This document shows, piece by piece, positions 34,971 through 43,090 of a stretch of 64,000 nt of DNA. This DNA is from DATBVX01 sp963810775 (GTDB lineage: Bacteria; Pseudomonadota; Gammaproteobacteria; Steroidobacterales; Steroidobacteraceae). The notes beneath the pieces were generated by a model. It was not told the DNA's origin and searched no databases. It saw only the letters and a list, made by a program, of their open reading frames with translations. Numbering within the stretch: the stretch's first letter is position 1; the number at the start of each line of letters is the position of its first letter. The DNA lies in NCBI GenBank assembly GCA_963810775.1, contig CAWEOT010000018.1, forward strand, positions 89,275 through 153,274, in the 5' to 3' direction. The position numbers and the translations under genes are program-made.

Positions 34971-35479
34971 GCCGGTTCTTCTGTTCGCGATCGTCCGATC
35001 GCATCGAGCCGCTCTTGCAGTTTTATCCGGTCCAGTGAGCGGATCGGGAGGCTCGTGAAGATCTTGATGCGGTTCTCGAGTTCCTTGAAGGTCCTGCGAA
35101 ACGCGAGCCACTTCTGTGTGTCCGGACCATCGACTGCGGCTGGGTCCTCGACGCCCCAATGCGCGGTCATGGGTTGGCCTGGCCAGTAAGGACAGACCTC
35201 GCCGGCTGCGTTGTCGCAGACGGTAAAAACGAAATCGAGGGAGGGAGCACCCGGCTTCGCAAACTCATTCCAGCTCTTACTCCGCAATCCTTCAGTTGGC
35301 AGTTTCATGTGGCGGAGCAGTTCAAGAGCGATCGGGTGCACGGCGCCTCTTGGGTGGCTACCCGCACTGAAACCGAAGAATTTGTCGCCGCCCCAGTAGT
35401 TGATCAGCTGCTCCGCCAAAATGCTCCGCGCAGAATTGCCAGTGCATAGAAAGAGCACATTGAACGGACGCTCCTTCAT
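34967..35479 (-). CDS. arsC: Arsenate reductase, low-molecular-weight phosphatase type
   Basis: A 170-residue cytoplasmic reductase turning arsenate into arsenite. The P-loop FLCTGNSARSILAE carries the nucleophilic cysteine (C-T-G-N-S-A-R-S). FVFTVCDNAAGEVCPYWPG supplies further cysteines of the thiol relay and the DP region is in WGVEDPAAVDG, as in the thioredoxin-linked family. ATG 35479 overlaps the arsI stop (ATGA) and follows AGGTGA. The pairing with an aquaglyceroporin gives a complete reduce-and-release route. Confidence 0.93.
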   Translation of the reverse strand: MKERPFNVLFLCTGNSARSILAEQLINYWGGDKFFGFSAGSHPRGAVHPIALELLRHMKLPTEGLRSKSWNEFAKPGAPSLDFVFTVCDNAAGEVCPYWPGQPMTAHWGVEDPAAVDGPDTQKWLAFRRTFKELENRIKIFTSLPIRSLDRIKLQERLDAIGRSRTEEPA

Positions 35480-35919
35480 GACGTCACCTGCGCTCCCGCG
35501 ATCGGCGTGCAGCACGGCTTTGTGCGTTGCTCGACTATCGGATCACTGCCGTAAACGGTGCTCTCCCCGGTCGTGAGAAAAGTCTCCCATTGAATGCCCT
35601 GCGGGTCTTCGATCCAGCTCTTCTCACTCTTGGCGTAGCAGCAGGTCGTTGAGCCTTCCTCCAGCACCGGTGCCTCGGCTCGCTTCAGGCGGGAGTACAC
35701 GTCAGCCAGCTCGGCGCGATCCTCGACCTGGATGCCCAGATGTCGAATACCGACCTCACCACCGCGTTTGCTGATTGCGAAATTGACGCGAGGATCATCG
35801 AGCATCCACTTCGCGTAGTCGCCCTTCGTGATCGTCGGCTCGGCCGCAAACAGTGTGTTGTAGAACTGAATCGAGGCAGCAACGTCATCGACGCTCACGT
35901 GGATATGGAGACGCTTCAT
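35476..35919 (-). CDS. arsI: ArsI/CadI-type C-As lyase (VOC fold)
   Basis: A 147-residue VOC-fold protein opening KRLHIHVSVDDVAASIQFYN, with the vicinal cysteines STTCCYAKSEKSW and the metal-binding end IEDPQGIQWETF. ArsI cleaves the carbon-arsenic bond of trivalent methylated or aromatic arsenicals using Fe(II) and oxygen, and the vicinal Cys pair binds the arsenical. A further CC pair near the C-terminus (TKPCCTP) is also common in the family. Position between arsN2 and arsC supports the assignment over a plain glyoxalase. Confidence 0.9.
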   Translation of the reverse strand: MKRLHIHVSVDDVAASIQFYNTLFAAEPTITKGDYAKWMLDDPRVNFAISKRGGEVGIRHLGIQVEDRAELADVYSRLKRAEAPVLEEGSTTCCYAKSEKSWIEDPQGIQWETFLTTGESTVYGSDPIVEQRTKPCCTPIAGAQVTS

Positions 35920-35933
35920 TGGGGAACCTCAGC

Positions 35934-36368
35934 TCAAAGTTGCTTGACCATGAATGCGGAGCTCGCTGGACAAAGGTCGGCAAACTCACGCGTGTCTCGG
36001 ATGGCGGCGGGAGCCTCGTCTCGTGTCGCGGGCACGTAACCTCGGTGAGCGAAGAAAGCTTCCGCCGTCGTCGTCAGGAGAAAGATTGCGCGAGCGCCGC
36101 GGGAACGCGCATAGGATTCCGCGTGATCGACCAGCGCGCTGCCGAGACCGGTTGAACGGCAATCGGTCGTGACGACCAACGAACGCAGCAGCGCATCCGG
36201 TCCACGGAACTCCAGGCCGACCAGGCCCCGTGGCATCGCAGCCGGCCCGCAAAAGAAGAAGTGCTCCATGTGCTCATCGGTGAGGTCCGAAGCCGGCAGC
36301 GCCGCTGCTTGCAGCATCGTGCAGGCAACGTGCCTGGAAGGGCGCGGCAGAATGGCTTCGCTCGTCAT
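35934..36368 (-). CDS. arsN2: ArsN2-type GNAT acetyltransferase
   Basis: A 144-residue GNAT-fold protein. The acetyl-CoA site reads LRSLVVTTDCRSTGLGSALV (V-x5-RSTGLG), and the C-terminal strands carry IFLLTTTAEAFFAHRGY, the signature of the arsenic-linked ArsN2 branch. ATG 36368 opens 11 bases after arsR. ArsN proteins are thought to acetylate organoarsenicals (ArsN1 acetylates phosphinothricin-like arsinothricin); the ArsN2 substrate is not settled. Confidence 0.85.
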   Translation of the reverse strand: MTSEAILPRPSRHVACTMLQAAALPASDLTDEHMEHFFFCGPAAMPRGLVGLEFRGPDALLRSLVVTTDCRSTGLGSALVDHAESYARSRGARAIFLLTTTAEAFFAHRGYVPATRDEAPAAIRDTREFADLCPASSAFMVKQL

Positions 36369-36379
36369 CGCAGGCACTC

Positions 36380-36745
36380 TCAAGCGGCCCTGGAGGTCCT
36401 CCTCGCCGACTTTCTCAAGTCTCGGGTGGGCGCGCATTTGGGCGCGCAGGCTGCCGTTTCCCCACCGCAACAGTTCTCGGTCAGGTACCCGACGAGACCG
36501 TTCATCGCCTCGAAATCCGCCGAATAAATGAGCTGACGGCTATTTCGCTGCTGAGTGATCAAGCCCGACCGATGCAGGTGCTGCAGATGAAACGTGAGTG
36601 AAGACGGCGGCAGCTTCAGGCGCGTCGCGATCGTGCCCGCGCTCAGCCCGTCTGGCCCCGCTTCGACGAGCATGCGATAGATGCTCAAGCGGTACTCGTG
36701 GGCGAGAGCGGTAAGCGCGGTGACCGCTAGTCGGTGCTTTGTCAT
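36380..36745 (-). CDS. arsR: ArsR/SmtB-family arsenic repressor
   Basis: A 121-residue winged-helix repressor (LAHEYRLSIYRMLVEAG, LPPSSLTFHLQHLHRSGLI). The As(III) site is not in the classic alpha-3 helix; it is a C-terminal cluster, ENCCGGETAACAPKC, as in ArsR types with C-terminal cysteines. It heads the operon arsR-arsN2-arsI-arsC-aquaporin, and a perfect palindrome begins six bases before its start. The C-terminus is unusually Arg-rich. ATG 36745 is the natural start. Confidence 0.92.
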   Translation of the reverse strand: MTKHRLAVTALTALAHEYRLSIYRMLVEAGPDGLSAGTIATRLKLPPSSLTFHLQHLHRSGLITQQRNSRQLIYSADFEAMNGLVGYLTENCCGGETAACAPKCAPTRDLRKSARRTSRAA

Positions 36746-36750
36746 TCCGA

Positions 36751-36772
36751 TATTTCGAGAATTATCGAAATA
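36751..36772 (-). promoter_or_regulatory. ArsR operator
   Basis: TATTTCGA-GAATTA-TCGAAATA is a perfect inverted repeat with 8-base arms, six bases from the arsR start and inside the arsR/DUF1326 divergent region. Form and position fit an ArsR dimer site with autoregulation. Confidence 0.75.
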
Positions 36773-36962
36773 ATGACGAGCCACCTTATGCTTGTCAACT
36801 TCGGGATCGCAAGCAGGAACTGTTGGCGGGCGGCCGGATCGTTACACGGGAGTGCCCGGAACGATGATGCCTTGGTCAGTCACCGGACTGGCCCAACGCG
36901 CGGGAATGATTTTTGGGCGGTGCCGGGGTAAAGTTCTGTACCTCAAGAAGCCGGAGATTGAC

Positions 36963-37595
36963 ATGACACCTTGGGAAATCGAGGGGCGCGAGCTCGTCAA
37001 CTGCACGTGCGAGTACGGCTGCAATTGCCAGTTCAATGCGCTGCCAGACAAGGGCCATTGCCATGCCGTCGGCGGCATTCAGATCGATCGAGGCCACCAC
37101 GGCTCCACCAAGCTCGACGGCCTGCGGATCGCGTCCGTCTTCAAGTGGCCCGGTCCCATCCACGAGGGTAAAGGCGAGGCCATCGCCTTCGTCGACGTGA
37201 ACGCCGACGCGACGCAGCGTGAGGCGCTGTTGCGGATCATGACCGGACAGGATACGGACCCGTTCGCGACCATGTTTGCGGTCTTCGCATCGACGGTGAC
37301 GAAGATGAACGATCCAGTCTTTACCAGAATCGATCTCGAACTCGACATCGATGGGCGTCGAGGACGCATCTTCGTCAAGGACTATATCGAGACCGTAGGC
37401 GAGCCGATCCGCAACAAGGTGACGGGCGCGGAATCGCGCGCACAGATCGTGTTGCCGGAAGGATTCGAATACATCGTCGCGGAGATCGGCAGCGCGTCGA
37501 GCACCACCCAGGGCCCGGTCAAGGTGGCGATAAGAGACAAGTACGCTCAGTTCGCGCGCCTACATTTGAACAATCATGGTGTAGTGCGCGCCTGA
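36963..37595 (+). CDS. DUF1326-family protein
   Basis: A 210-residue cytoplasmic protein of the DUF1326 family, whose function is unknown. The opening ELVNCTCEYGCNCQFNALP has C-x-C-x3-C-x-C, which could bind iron or another metal, followed by GHCHAVGGI. The rest is beta-rich and conserved in style (KLDGLRIASVFKWPGPIHEG, LEFDID-type LELDIDG). GGAG six bases before ATG 36963 fixes the start. It diverges from arsR, with the ArsR palindrome in the shared 217-base gap, so arsenic-linked control is possible but unproved. Confidence 0.75.
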   Translation: MTPWEIEGRELVNCTCEYGCNCQFNALPDKGHCHAVGGIQIDRGHHGSTKLDGLRIASVFKWPGPIHEGKGEAIAFVDVNADATQREALLRIMTGQDTDPFATMFAVFASTVTKMNDPVFTRIDLELDIDGRRGRIFVKDYIETVGEPIRNKVTGAESRAQIVLPEGFEYIVAEIGSASSTTQGPVKVAIRDKYAQFARLHLNNHGVVRA

Positions 37596-37636
37596 AAGAC
37601 TGTTACGAGGCAACCGTCGACCAGGCCGTCAACTGC

Positions 37637-38509
37637 TCACTTCGGCGTCAGCGCCTTGCGCAGGAAAGGCCCCAATGCCATCGGCGCGCGTCCCATCAGG
37701 CGCTCCAGCTCTGTGGAACTTGCGTCGAATTCGCCCGCCCGGACCGCCTCCCCAAGCGCTATGGTCATTTCAACTGCCGGCGCCGGCAATCCTCTTGCTT
37801 CGAGGGCCTTGCGGAACTCATCAGTTGTGATCGGCACGTATGTCACGGGCTTGCCGACCGCCGCGCCCAGCGCACTGGCTACCTCGCTGAGACTGTACGG
37901 GGTGATCGCGGTGATCGGGTATTCGCAGTTCGTATGCTGTCCCTCGGTGAGCACAGCAGCGAGCGCATAAGCAATATCTTCACGCGAGATGAAGCCGATG
38001 CGACCGTTGCCGCCGTTGTGCGCAAGCGAACCGGTTTGCAGCGCTTCGCCGAATATGAAGGGAATGATGTCGAGATAGAGATTATTGCGGAAGAAGGTAT
38101 ATGGAATACCGCTTTCGCGAATAAGCGCCTCGGTGTGGAAGTGTCCCGGCGAAGCGGCGAACTTTGCCTTCGCTGCGGGCTTGATGGCACTCGTATAGAC
38201 GATATGGCGGACATCTGCAGCGCGCGCCGCGTTCACGACGTTGCGATGATGGAGCATGCGCTCCTCGCCGAGTGCAGTCGTGGAGATGAAGAGGAGCTTG
38301 TCGGCGCCGCGGAATGCGGTCTCGAGCGACGCAGAATCAGTGTAATCGCCGCGTCGCACCTGCACACCGCGTGCAGCGAGATCGGCGACTTTCTGCGGGT
38401 CCCTCACAACCGCAACGATGCTGTTCGGCGTGAAGTTGCGCTCGAGCAGAAAACCAATGGTTGCGCGGCCGAGCTTCCCCGCCGCGCCGGTGACAGCAAT
38501 CAAGGTCAT
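37637..38509 (-). CDS. NAD(P)-binding NmrA/QorB-like oxidoreductase
   Basis: A 290-residue atypical short-chain dehydrogenase. TGAAGKLGRATIGFLLE is the Rossmann glycine-rich loop, and VRRGDYTDSASLETAFRGAD with KLLFISTTALGE marks the NmrA/QorB branch, which senses or reduces quinones with NAD(P)H. The usual SDR catalytic Tyr-x3-Lys is not clear, as expected for this branch. GGAG before ATG 38509 gives the start. It diverges from a flavin monooxygenase, so the pair may act on the same aromatic or quinone compound. Confidence 0.85.
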   Translation of the reverse strand: MTLIAVTGAAGKLGRATIGFLLERNFTPNSIVAVVRDPQKVADLAARGVQVRRGDYTDSASLETAFRGADKLLFISTTALGEERMLHHRNVVNAARAADVRHIVYTSAIKPAAKAKFAASPGHFHTEALIRESGIPYTFFRNNLYLDIIPFIFGEALQTGSLAHNGGNGRIGFISREDIAYALAAVLTEGQHTNCEYPITAITPYSLSEVASALGAAVGKPVTYVPITTDEFRKALEARGLPAPAVEMTIALGEAVRAGEFDASSTELERLMGRAPMALGPFLRKALTPK

Positions 38510-38582
38510 GACGGTCTCCATTTTTCCGATCCGTAAGCTCAACTCCTTGCGTAGGAGTTTCGCTGCCGCGGAGAATAGCCCA

Positions 38583-39821
38583 ATGATGAACCCACAAGTA
38601 CCGTCTCGGACGTCCGAATGGCTCATTGCCGAGGCCAAAAAGATCGCGGCGGAACTGCGCAAGGAACAGGACGCGAACGATGTGCGCGGCTGCTACTCCG
38701 ATGCAATCCACAATCGGCTGCTGGAGGGCGGGTTCTATCGCATCCTGCAGCCGCGCATGTTTGGCGGTCTGGGCGCGGACTGCGAGACCCACATCCGCGT
38801 GATCATGGAGCTCTCGCGCGGGCATCCGGCCAGCGGCTGGTGCTATACCCTCGCGTCCTCTCACGCGATCGTTCTCGGTGCCTGCTTCAGCGAAGAGACG
38901 CAGCGCGAGATGTTCGGACCCCGGGGTGACTTCCGTGCGGCGTACGCAGCCGGGCCTGCTGGCATTCCGAAGTTCGAGCGAGTCGATGGGGGCTATGTCG
39001 TCAGCGGGCTCTGGGCCTTCGCCTCAGGAATTCCGGTGTGCACGCATTTCTTCGGGGGTGCCGTCATCCCCGATGAGTCCGGCAAGCCGAGCGGCATCGT
39101 GTTCGTCGTACCCAAGGAGCGCATCACGGTGCTGCCCGACTGGAGCGGCGATACGGTCATGGGAATGCAGGGAAGCGGGTCCAACAGCGTTCAGCTCACC
39201 GACCTGTTTGTACCGGACCATCACATCGCGCCCTCGCCAATCATGAGACTTTCAACCGCAGGGCTCCCCGAAGGCACACCCGGCACACGCCTTCACCAGG
39301 AGGGACTGTTTCTCGGTCTCATTTTCGGCTGGTTCAGTTGCGAGTTTGGCGCCATTTTCACCGGCACCGCGCGCGCAGCTTGCGAGGAATACGAGCGGCT
39401 GTTGCGCGTCAAACCGAGCTTTGCAGATCCCACGCGCCGGCGCATGGAGGAGCCGGAGTTCCAGCGGTTATATGGCGAAGCGATGTGTCGTGCGGATGCG
39501 GCCGAGGCCCTGACGCTGGGCGCGACACGCCTCTATATGGAGCAGTGCGAAAGCTGGATGAAGACGCGGGCGCCGATCACTGCGGAGGATACGATGCGCG
39601 TGTGGGGCACCTCGCGCGAAGCGAGTCGGGCGGCCTGCGAAGCCATCGAGATGCTGTTTCACAGCGTGGGCGCGTCGGTGGTCAGGCGCGGCGAGCGTCT
39701 GCAGCGCTATTTTCGCGATGCGCAGATGTATCGCGTGCATTTCCAGTCCCAGGCTCACGGCCCGATGCTCAGAGCCCAGGTGCAGCTCGGGCTTCCGATA
39801 CCTCCGCCGTTCCATAGGTGA
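38583..39821 (+). CDS. Acyl-CoA-dehydrogenase-fold flavin monooxygenase (HsaA-like)
   Basis: A 412-residue enzyme with the acyl-CoA dehydrogenase fold. Features such as RILQPRMFGGLGAD, GHPASGWCYTL and MGMQGSGSNSVQLTDLFVPD match the group D flavin hydroxylases (HsaA, HpaH-like, DszC), which use reduced flavin and oxygen to hydroxylate phenols or similar rings, rather than true dehydrogenases, whose catalytic Glu is not evident. A reductase partner is needed and could be encoded elsewhere. Start ATG 38583 is preferred; a much longer open frame upstream overlaps the divergent gene. Confidence 0.82.
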   Translation: MMNPQVPSRTSEWLIAEAKKIAAELRKEQDANDVRGCYSDAIHNRLLEGGFYRILQPRMFGGLGADCETHIRVIMELSRGHPASGWCYTLASSHAIVLGACFSEETQREMFGPRGDFRAAYAAGPAGIPKFERVDGGYVVSGLWAFASGIPVCTHFFGGAVIPDESGKPSGIVFVVPKERITVLPDWSGDTVMGMQGSGSNSVQLTDLFVPDHHIAPSPIMRLSTAGLPEGTPGTRLHQEGLFLGLIFGWFSCEFGAIFTGTARAACEEYERLLRVKPSFADPTRRRMEEPEFQRLYGEAMCRADAAEALTLGATRLYMEQCESWMKTRAPITAEDTMRVWGTSREASRAACEAIEMLFHSVGASVVRRGERLQRYFRDAQMYRVHFQSQAHGPMLRAQVQLGLPIPPPFHR

Positions 39822-39832
39822 GCATTCATTGT

Positions 39833-40789
39833 CTAGCAGCGCGCGAGCCGTGCGAGCATGACTGTCACCAGATCACGTGCTGCCTCGTTGTCCAGATGCG
39901 CTAGTGCCGCGACGGGCCGATTTCTTGCCGCCTCTGCTGCTATGAGGTAGCCGACGTAGTATCCAAAGCGTGGCGGCAAACCTCCGGGCGGGGAACCATT
40001 GGAAAACAGGGCCGCGTAATCGGCATCGTCAGTCGAAGACAAGCGCGACTTGAGGGCGCACACGGCCGCATTGCGATTGCGTTCGACTTCAGGCCGGATT
40101 GGCCGCGGGCTGCTCAAAAGAAGCTCGGCGTCGGTCGCACGAGGATTCAAGCGCTGCGCGACCAGTACTGCCAGGCCCTCCGACCAAACCGCGCACCACA
40201 CTTCCTCACAATCGGAAAAGAACTGCGCGTGATAGACATGAAAAAGCTCGTGATGGAAAAAGGGCGTCTCGTCGGCAAAATCGTGCACCTGCGCCATCAC
40301 GTCGGCGCCAAACACAAGGCGGCTTTGGCCGGATATCTTGCGCGTTCCGCCGTCGAATTCACCCAGACTGTGGACGATGTAAACCGGTCCAATGGGTTGC
40401 AGATCAGGGAACACCCGCGCAAAGCTGTCGTACGCGGGTGCGAGGAGCTTGGCAAAGCCCGCCGTAACGGCAGCAAACCGTTCGCGTATCTGGGGGAACC
40501 GGTCGAACGATTGAACGATCGCAGAATCGTATCGCTCGTTGGTCCAGCCCACACGCTCAGCTGAGAAGAACCCGGGCAGCAAAGCCTCGAATCGCGCTTT
40601 GAATGCAGCCAAGCGCTCGGCGGCCGGCATGCTTTGGCTTTCATCCCAGAACGATGCGTAGGACGAAGCCAGATCGACAAGGGTATAAGGTGTCGATCGT
40701 GACGCCTCCGCCATAACTGCAATGAAGCTGGCCGCGACGATGGCCCATGCGTACCGCTGTGCCCGTCGCAAAGTGCGGGTCAAGCCCAT
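39833..40789 (-). CDS. Exported HExxH putative metallopeptidase
   Basis: A 318-residue protein, probably secreted (hydrophobic AWAIVAASFIAVMAEA near residue 15). Its clearest feature is FFHHELFHVYHAQFF, containing HELFH, the HExxH zinc motif, with the later acidic region VWSEGLAVLVAQ possibly supplying the third ligand (Glu) as in gluzincins. The layout resembles the DUF2268-type predicted proteases, but I do not recognise a named family with certainty. It converges on the flavin monooxygenase gene with an 11-base gap. Confidence 0.65.
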   Translation of the reverse strand: MGLTRTLRRAQRYAWAIVAASFIAVMAEASRSTPYTLVDLASSYASFWDESQSMPAAERLAAFKARFEALLPGFFSAERVGWTNERYDSAIVQSFDRFPQIRERFAAVTAGFAKLLAPAYDSFARVFPDLQPIGPVYIVHSLGEFDGGTRKISGQSRLVFGADVMAQVHDFADETPFFHHELFHVYHAQFFSDCEEVWCAVWSEGLAVLVAQRLNPRATDAELLLSSPRPIRPEVERNRNAAVCALKSRLSSTDDADYAALFSNGSPPGGLPPRFGYYVGYLIAAEAARNRPVAALAHLDNEAARDLVTVMLARLARC

Positions 40790-40993
40790 CGCGCGCTCAC
40801 GGCCGATTTGATCCAGTCATTTACTGCCTTAGTACCAAGCCTGCTTCGTAGACACCAGCTACGTTGAGCGATTTGTCCCGGCGTTGCTGCGTCGCCGAAC
40901 AGAAACGCAAAAATTGTCTTCCTCGACTGTCGAACTTGCGGCTTCTCCATCGTCCTAAGTCCGTGTAACAACACCCAGACTGGAGCGCGATCA

Positions 40994-41360
40994 ATGAAAA
41001 CCTTTCTAGCCATCTACATCGGCACGGCAGCGTCACGCGAGAGATCGGAATGGGGCACGATGGACGAAGCGAAGCGCAAGGACCGGGAAGCAACGGGAAT
41101 CAAGGCGTGGGGCGATTGGATGACGACTCATAAGGCGGCCATCGTCGAGTCGGGAGGCCCGCTCGGAAAGACGAAGCGCGTGGCTGCGCAGGGAGTTTCG
41201 GATACGAAGAACAATATGACTGGGTACGTCGTGGTCCAAGCGCGAGTCCCACGACGCTGCTGCAAAGATGTTCGAGAAGCACCCGCACTTCACGATCTTT
41301 CCCGGCGACTCGGTCGAGATCATGGAGTGCTTGCCGATTCCTGGACAGCCACAACGCTGA
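40994..41360 (+). pseudogene. YciI/dimeric-barrel-like protein, one frameshift
   Basis: The N-terminal half reads MKTFLAIYIGTAASRE and TTHKAAIVESGGPLGKTKRV, then MTGYVVVQA; after one extra base near 41243 the other frame continues ESHDAAAKMFEKHPHFTIFP and ends VEIMECLPIPG. Joined, it is a protein of about 121 residues with the ferredoxin-like dimeric alpha-beta barrel typical of YciI relatives. Function unknown. The clean junction argues for a sequencing indel. Confidence 0.65.
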
Positions 41361-41402
41361 CAGCGTCAGCCTTGCATCGGCTACGGGCGCGATGACAGCG
41401 GA

Positions 41403-41696
41403 TCAGGATGCGTCGAGCCGCGCCTGAATGTCGTCGGCCCGTTGGCTGGCTCGGAACTCGATGATGCGAAAGTCGGCAAGACCGTGCCGATGAAATGGAT
41501 CTTCCTTGACGATGGCTTCGATGTCCTGCCGACTTTTGCCGACGGCCAGGATGATCCCACCATCTCGCGGTATCTTTCGGCCCGAGACCAGGAAGTTGCC
41601 GGCCGCGTAGTACTTCTTCAGGAACCGGACGTGCGCAGCCATGTGCGCGTCAATTTCATCGAGGCCGGCCTTGTAAATGAGTTCGATGACGAACAT
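41403..41696 (-). CDS. YciI-family protein
   Basis: A 97-residue dimeric alpha-beta barrel protein. MFVIELIYKAGLDEIDAHMA opens it; the H in AHVRFLKKYYAAG and the G-rich FLVSGRKIPRDGGIILA fit the YciI active-site pattern (His and a conserved Asp), and DPFHRHGLADFRIIEF is the family end. YciI-type proteins have weak, ill-defined catalytic roles. ATG 41696 is the family start; the longer frame is not supported. It converges on another barrel protein of similar size. Confidence 0.85.
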   Translation of the reverse strand: MFVIELIYKAGLDEIDAHMAAHVRFLKKYYAAGNFLVSGRKIPRDGGIILAVGKSRQDIEAIVKEDPFHRHGLADFRIIEFRASQRADDIQARLDAS

Positions 41697-41743
41697 CGCG
41701 AGCCAGCTTGCATCAAGCGACCATGAACGTCTATGCGCGTTCT

Positions 41744-42772
41744 CTAGAAGGTAGCAGGCCGTGGCTCGAATCCCTCGTCGCCGAAATACATCTGAACGCC
41801 GATGCCCAACCCCCAGCTTGCCTTGCGCGTCTCTTCCGGCAATTCCTTCGGCCACGTGACACTCGGTCGTACTTCCAAGGCCAGCCAGTCACGAAATATG
41901 CGCTGACGATAGGCAACCCTGATGCCGTACTCCCCCAGCGGCACCGGCGCATCGAATTCCCCATCGGTAAACACCTGGACGCCGATAGCACGCATGTACG
42001 ACATCGTGCGATACGCCGTAAGGGCCGTGTAGCCATGCACGCCCTGGGTTTCTTGAGACACCGTAGCCGATGCGGTCCAACGCACCCGCCAGGCGACATC
42101 CACGATACGCTCCAGGTCGATTCGGCTCGTGACACCGAATCCTTCGGAGTTCTGCCAGAAGGCAACCTCTCTCAGGCTGAGCAACAGGCGCTCCGACGTA
42201 CCCCGGCTGTAACGCCAGCCGCCCTTGACGAAGGGATCGAGCGGAGAGGCGAGACGCAGCCCTGCATCGGCCTCGAAACGCCCACCTTCTTTCTGCGGCC
42301 GAAAGCGGATGCCAAACAGCGTCTCATCTTCGTCGATGGTGCCGCCGACATGCTGGTTTGCGATTGCGCCGGATTGCTGGTCGCGCTCGGTAACGTATTC
42401 GTCCCGATTGAACGTGCCGACGAAAGCGTCGAAACGTTCGTCGAGGTGCGGCAACGGGAATTTGACGCGGAATCTGAACTTCTGATCGAAGCCGTGATAT
42501 TCGTCCCAGAAGAGCGCGGGTGTGATGCTGCCTCGAACGTGATCCTGATACACCCAGTCATCGGCTCGAGGGCCAAACCACTGGTCCACGTGACTGGCCG
42601 AGCGCCACACCATTGAGTACAGCCCATCGTGCAGATGATCGATCCAGCTGTCTTGGGCTTCGACCGTTGTGTTGGTGTCAGTTGGTTCCGGAGCTTCGTC
42701 TTCACTCTGGGCGTACAGGGGTCCAGCTCCGACAAGAGCCCAACTAATGGCCGTACAAAGGATGAGGCGCAT
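41744..42772 (-). CDS. Outer-membrane beta-barrel protein, full-length paralogue of the left-edge gene
   Basis: A 342-residue exported protein with a signal peptide (cleavage after LYAQ) and a Glu/Thr-rich linker. An alpha-helical start (WIDHLHDGLYSMVWRSASHV) is followed by about a dozen amphipathic strands (FRFRVKFPLPHL, GRFEADAGLRLAS, RVRWTASATVSQ). This layout suggests an outer-membrane barrel of unknown function. The final 60 residues match the partial gene at 1-217 closely. GGGAG lies just before ATG 42772. No operon partner. Confidence 0.7.
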   Translation of the reverse strand: MRLILCTAISWALVGAGPLYAQSEDEAPEPTDTNTTVEAQDSWIDHLHDGLYSMVWRSASHVDQWFGPRADDWVYQDHVRGSITPALFWDEYHGFDQKFRFRVKFPLPHLDERFDAFVGTFNRDEYVTERDQQSGAIANQHVGGTIDEDETLFGIRFRPQKEGGRFEADAGLRLASPLDPFVKGGWRYSRGTSERLLLSLREVAFWQNSEGFGVTSRIDLERIVDVAWRVRWTASATVSQETQGVHGYTALTAYRTMSYMRAIGVQVFTDGEFDAPVPLGEYGIRVAYRQRIFRDWLALEVRPSVTWPKELPEETRKASWGLGIGVQMYFGDEGFEPRPATF

Positions 42773-42866
42773 ATCTCCCTAGGCGATCCGGATCGGTACT
42801 TCCACCCACTTAGCCGCGAGGCTTACTCTGCTTGGACAGCGGCGTCGGTTAATGGGTGCCCAAAGT

Positions 42867-42886
42867 CCTAGTGCTATGACACTAGG
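42867..42886. promoter_or_regulatory. Perfect 7-bp inverted repeat in the divergent gap
   Basis: CCTAGTG-CTATGA-CACTAGG lies in the 318-base gap (42773-43090) between the outer-membrane protein gene and the divergent VOC gene. There is no T-run on either side, so it is not a terminator; an operator is more likely. Nothing else coding is seen in this gap. Confidence 0.35.
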
Positions 42887-43090
42887 GGCCCACATCGGCT
42901 GTCGAAAGAGGGGAAAGGCCTACCTTCCTAGTCCGTGCTTGTCTGACGTGGCCTCACCGGGCCCCTCCAGGGCATGCGCGCGCCGAAAAGCGTGTGCCAA
43001 AATACCGCGGGGCGCTCATGGACAATCCACCGGAACCTGTCGGGCTGGACGGGAGTAGCGGCGCCGAGATCAAGAGAAAGGAGTGTTGTC

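Noticed and set aside
34971..35159. Longer aquaporin start inside arsC
   Set aside because: The extension is arginine-rich shadow of the arsC gene; GTG 34970 overlapping the arsC stop is the natural start.
38418..38582. Longer start for the flavin monooxygenase
   Set aside because: It would overlap the divergent SDR gene and its promoter region; family alignment begins near 38583.
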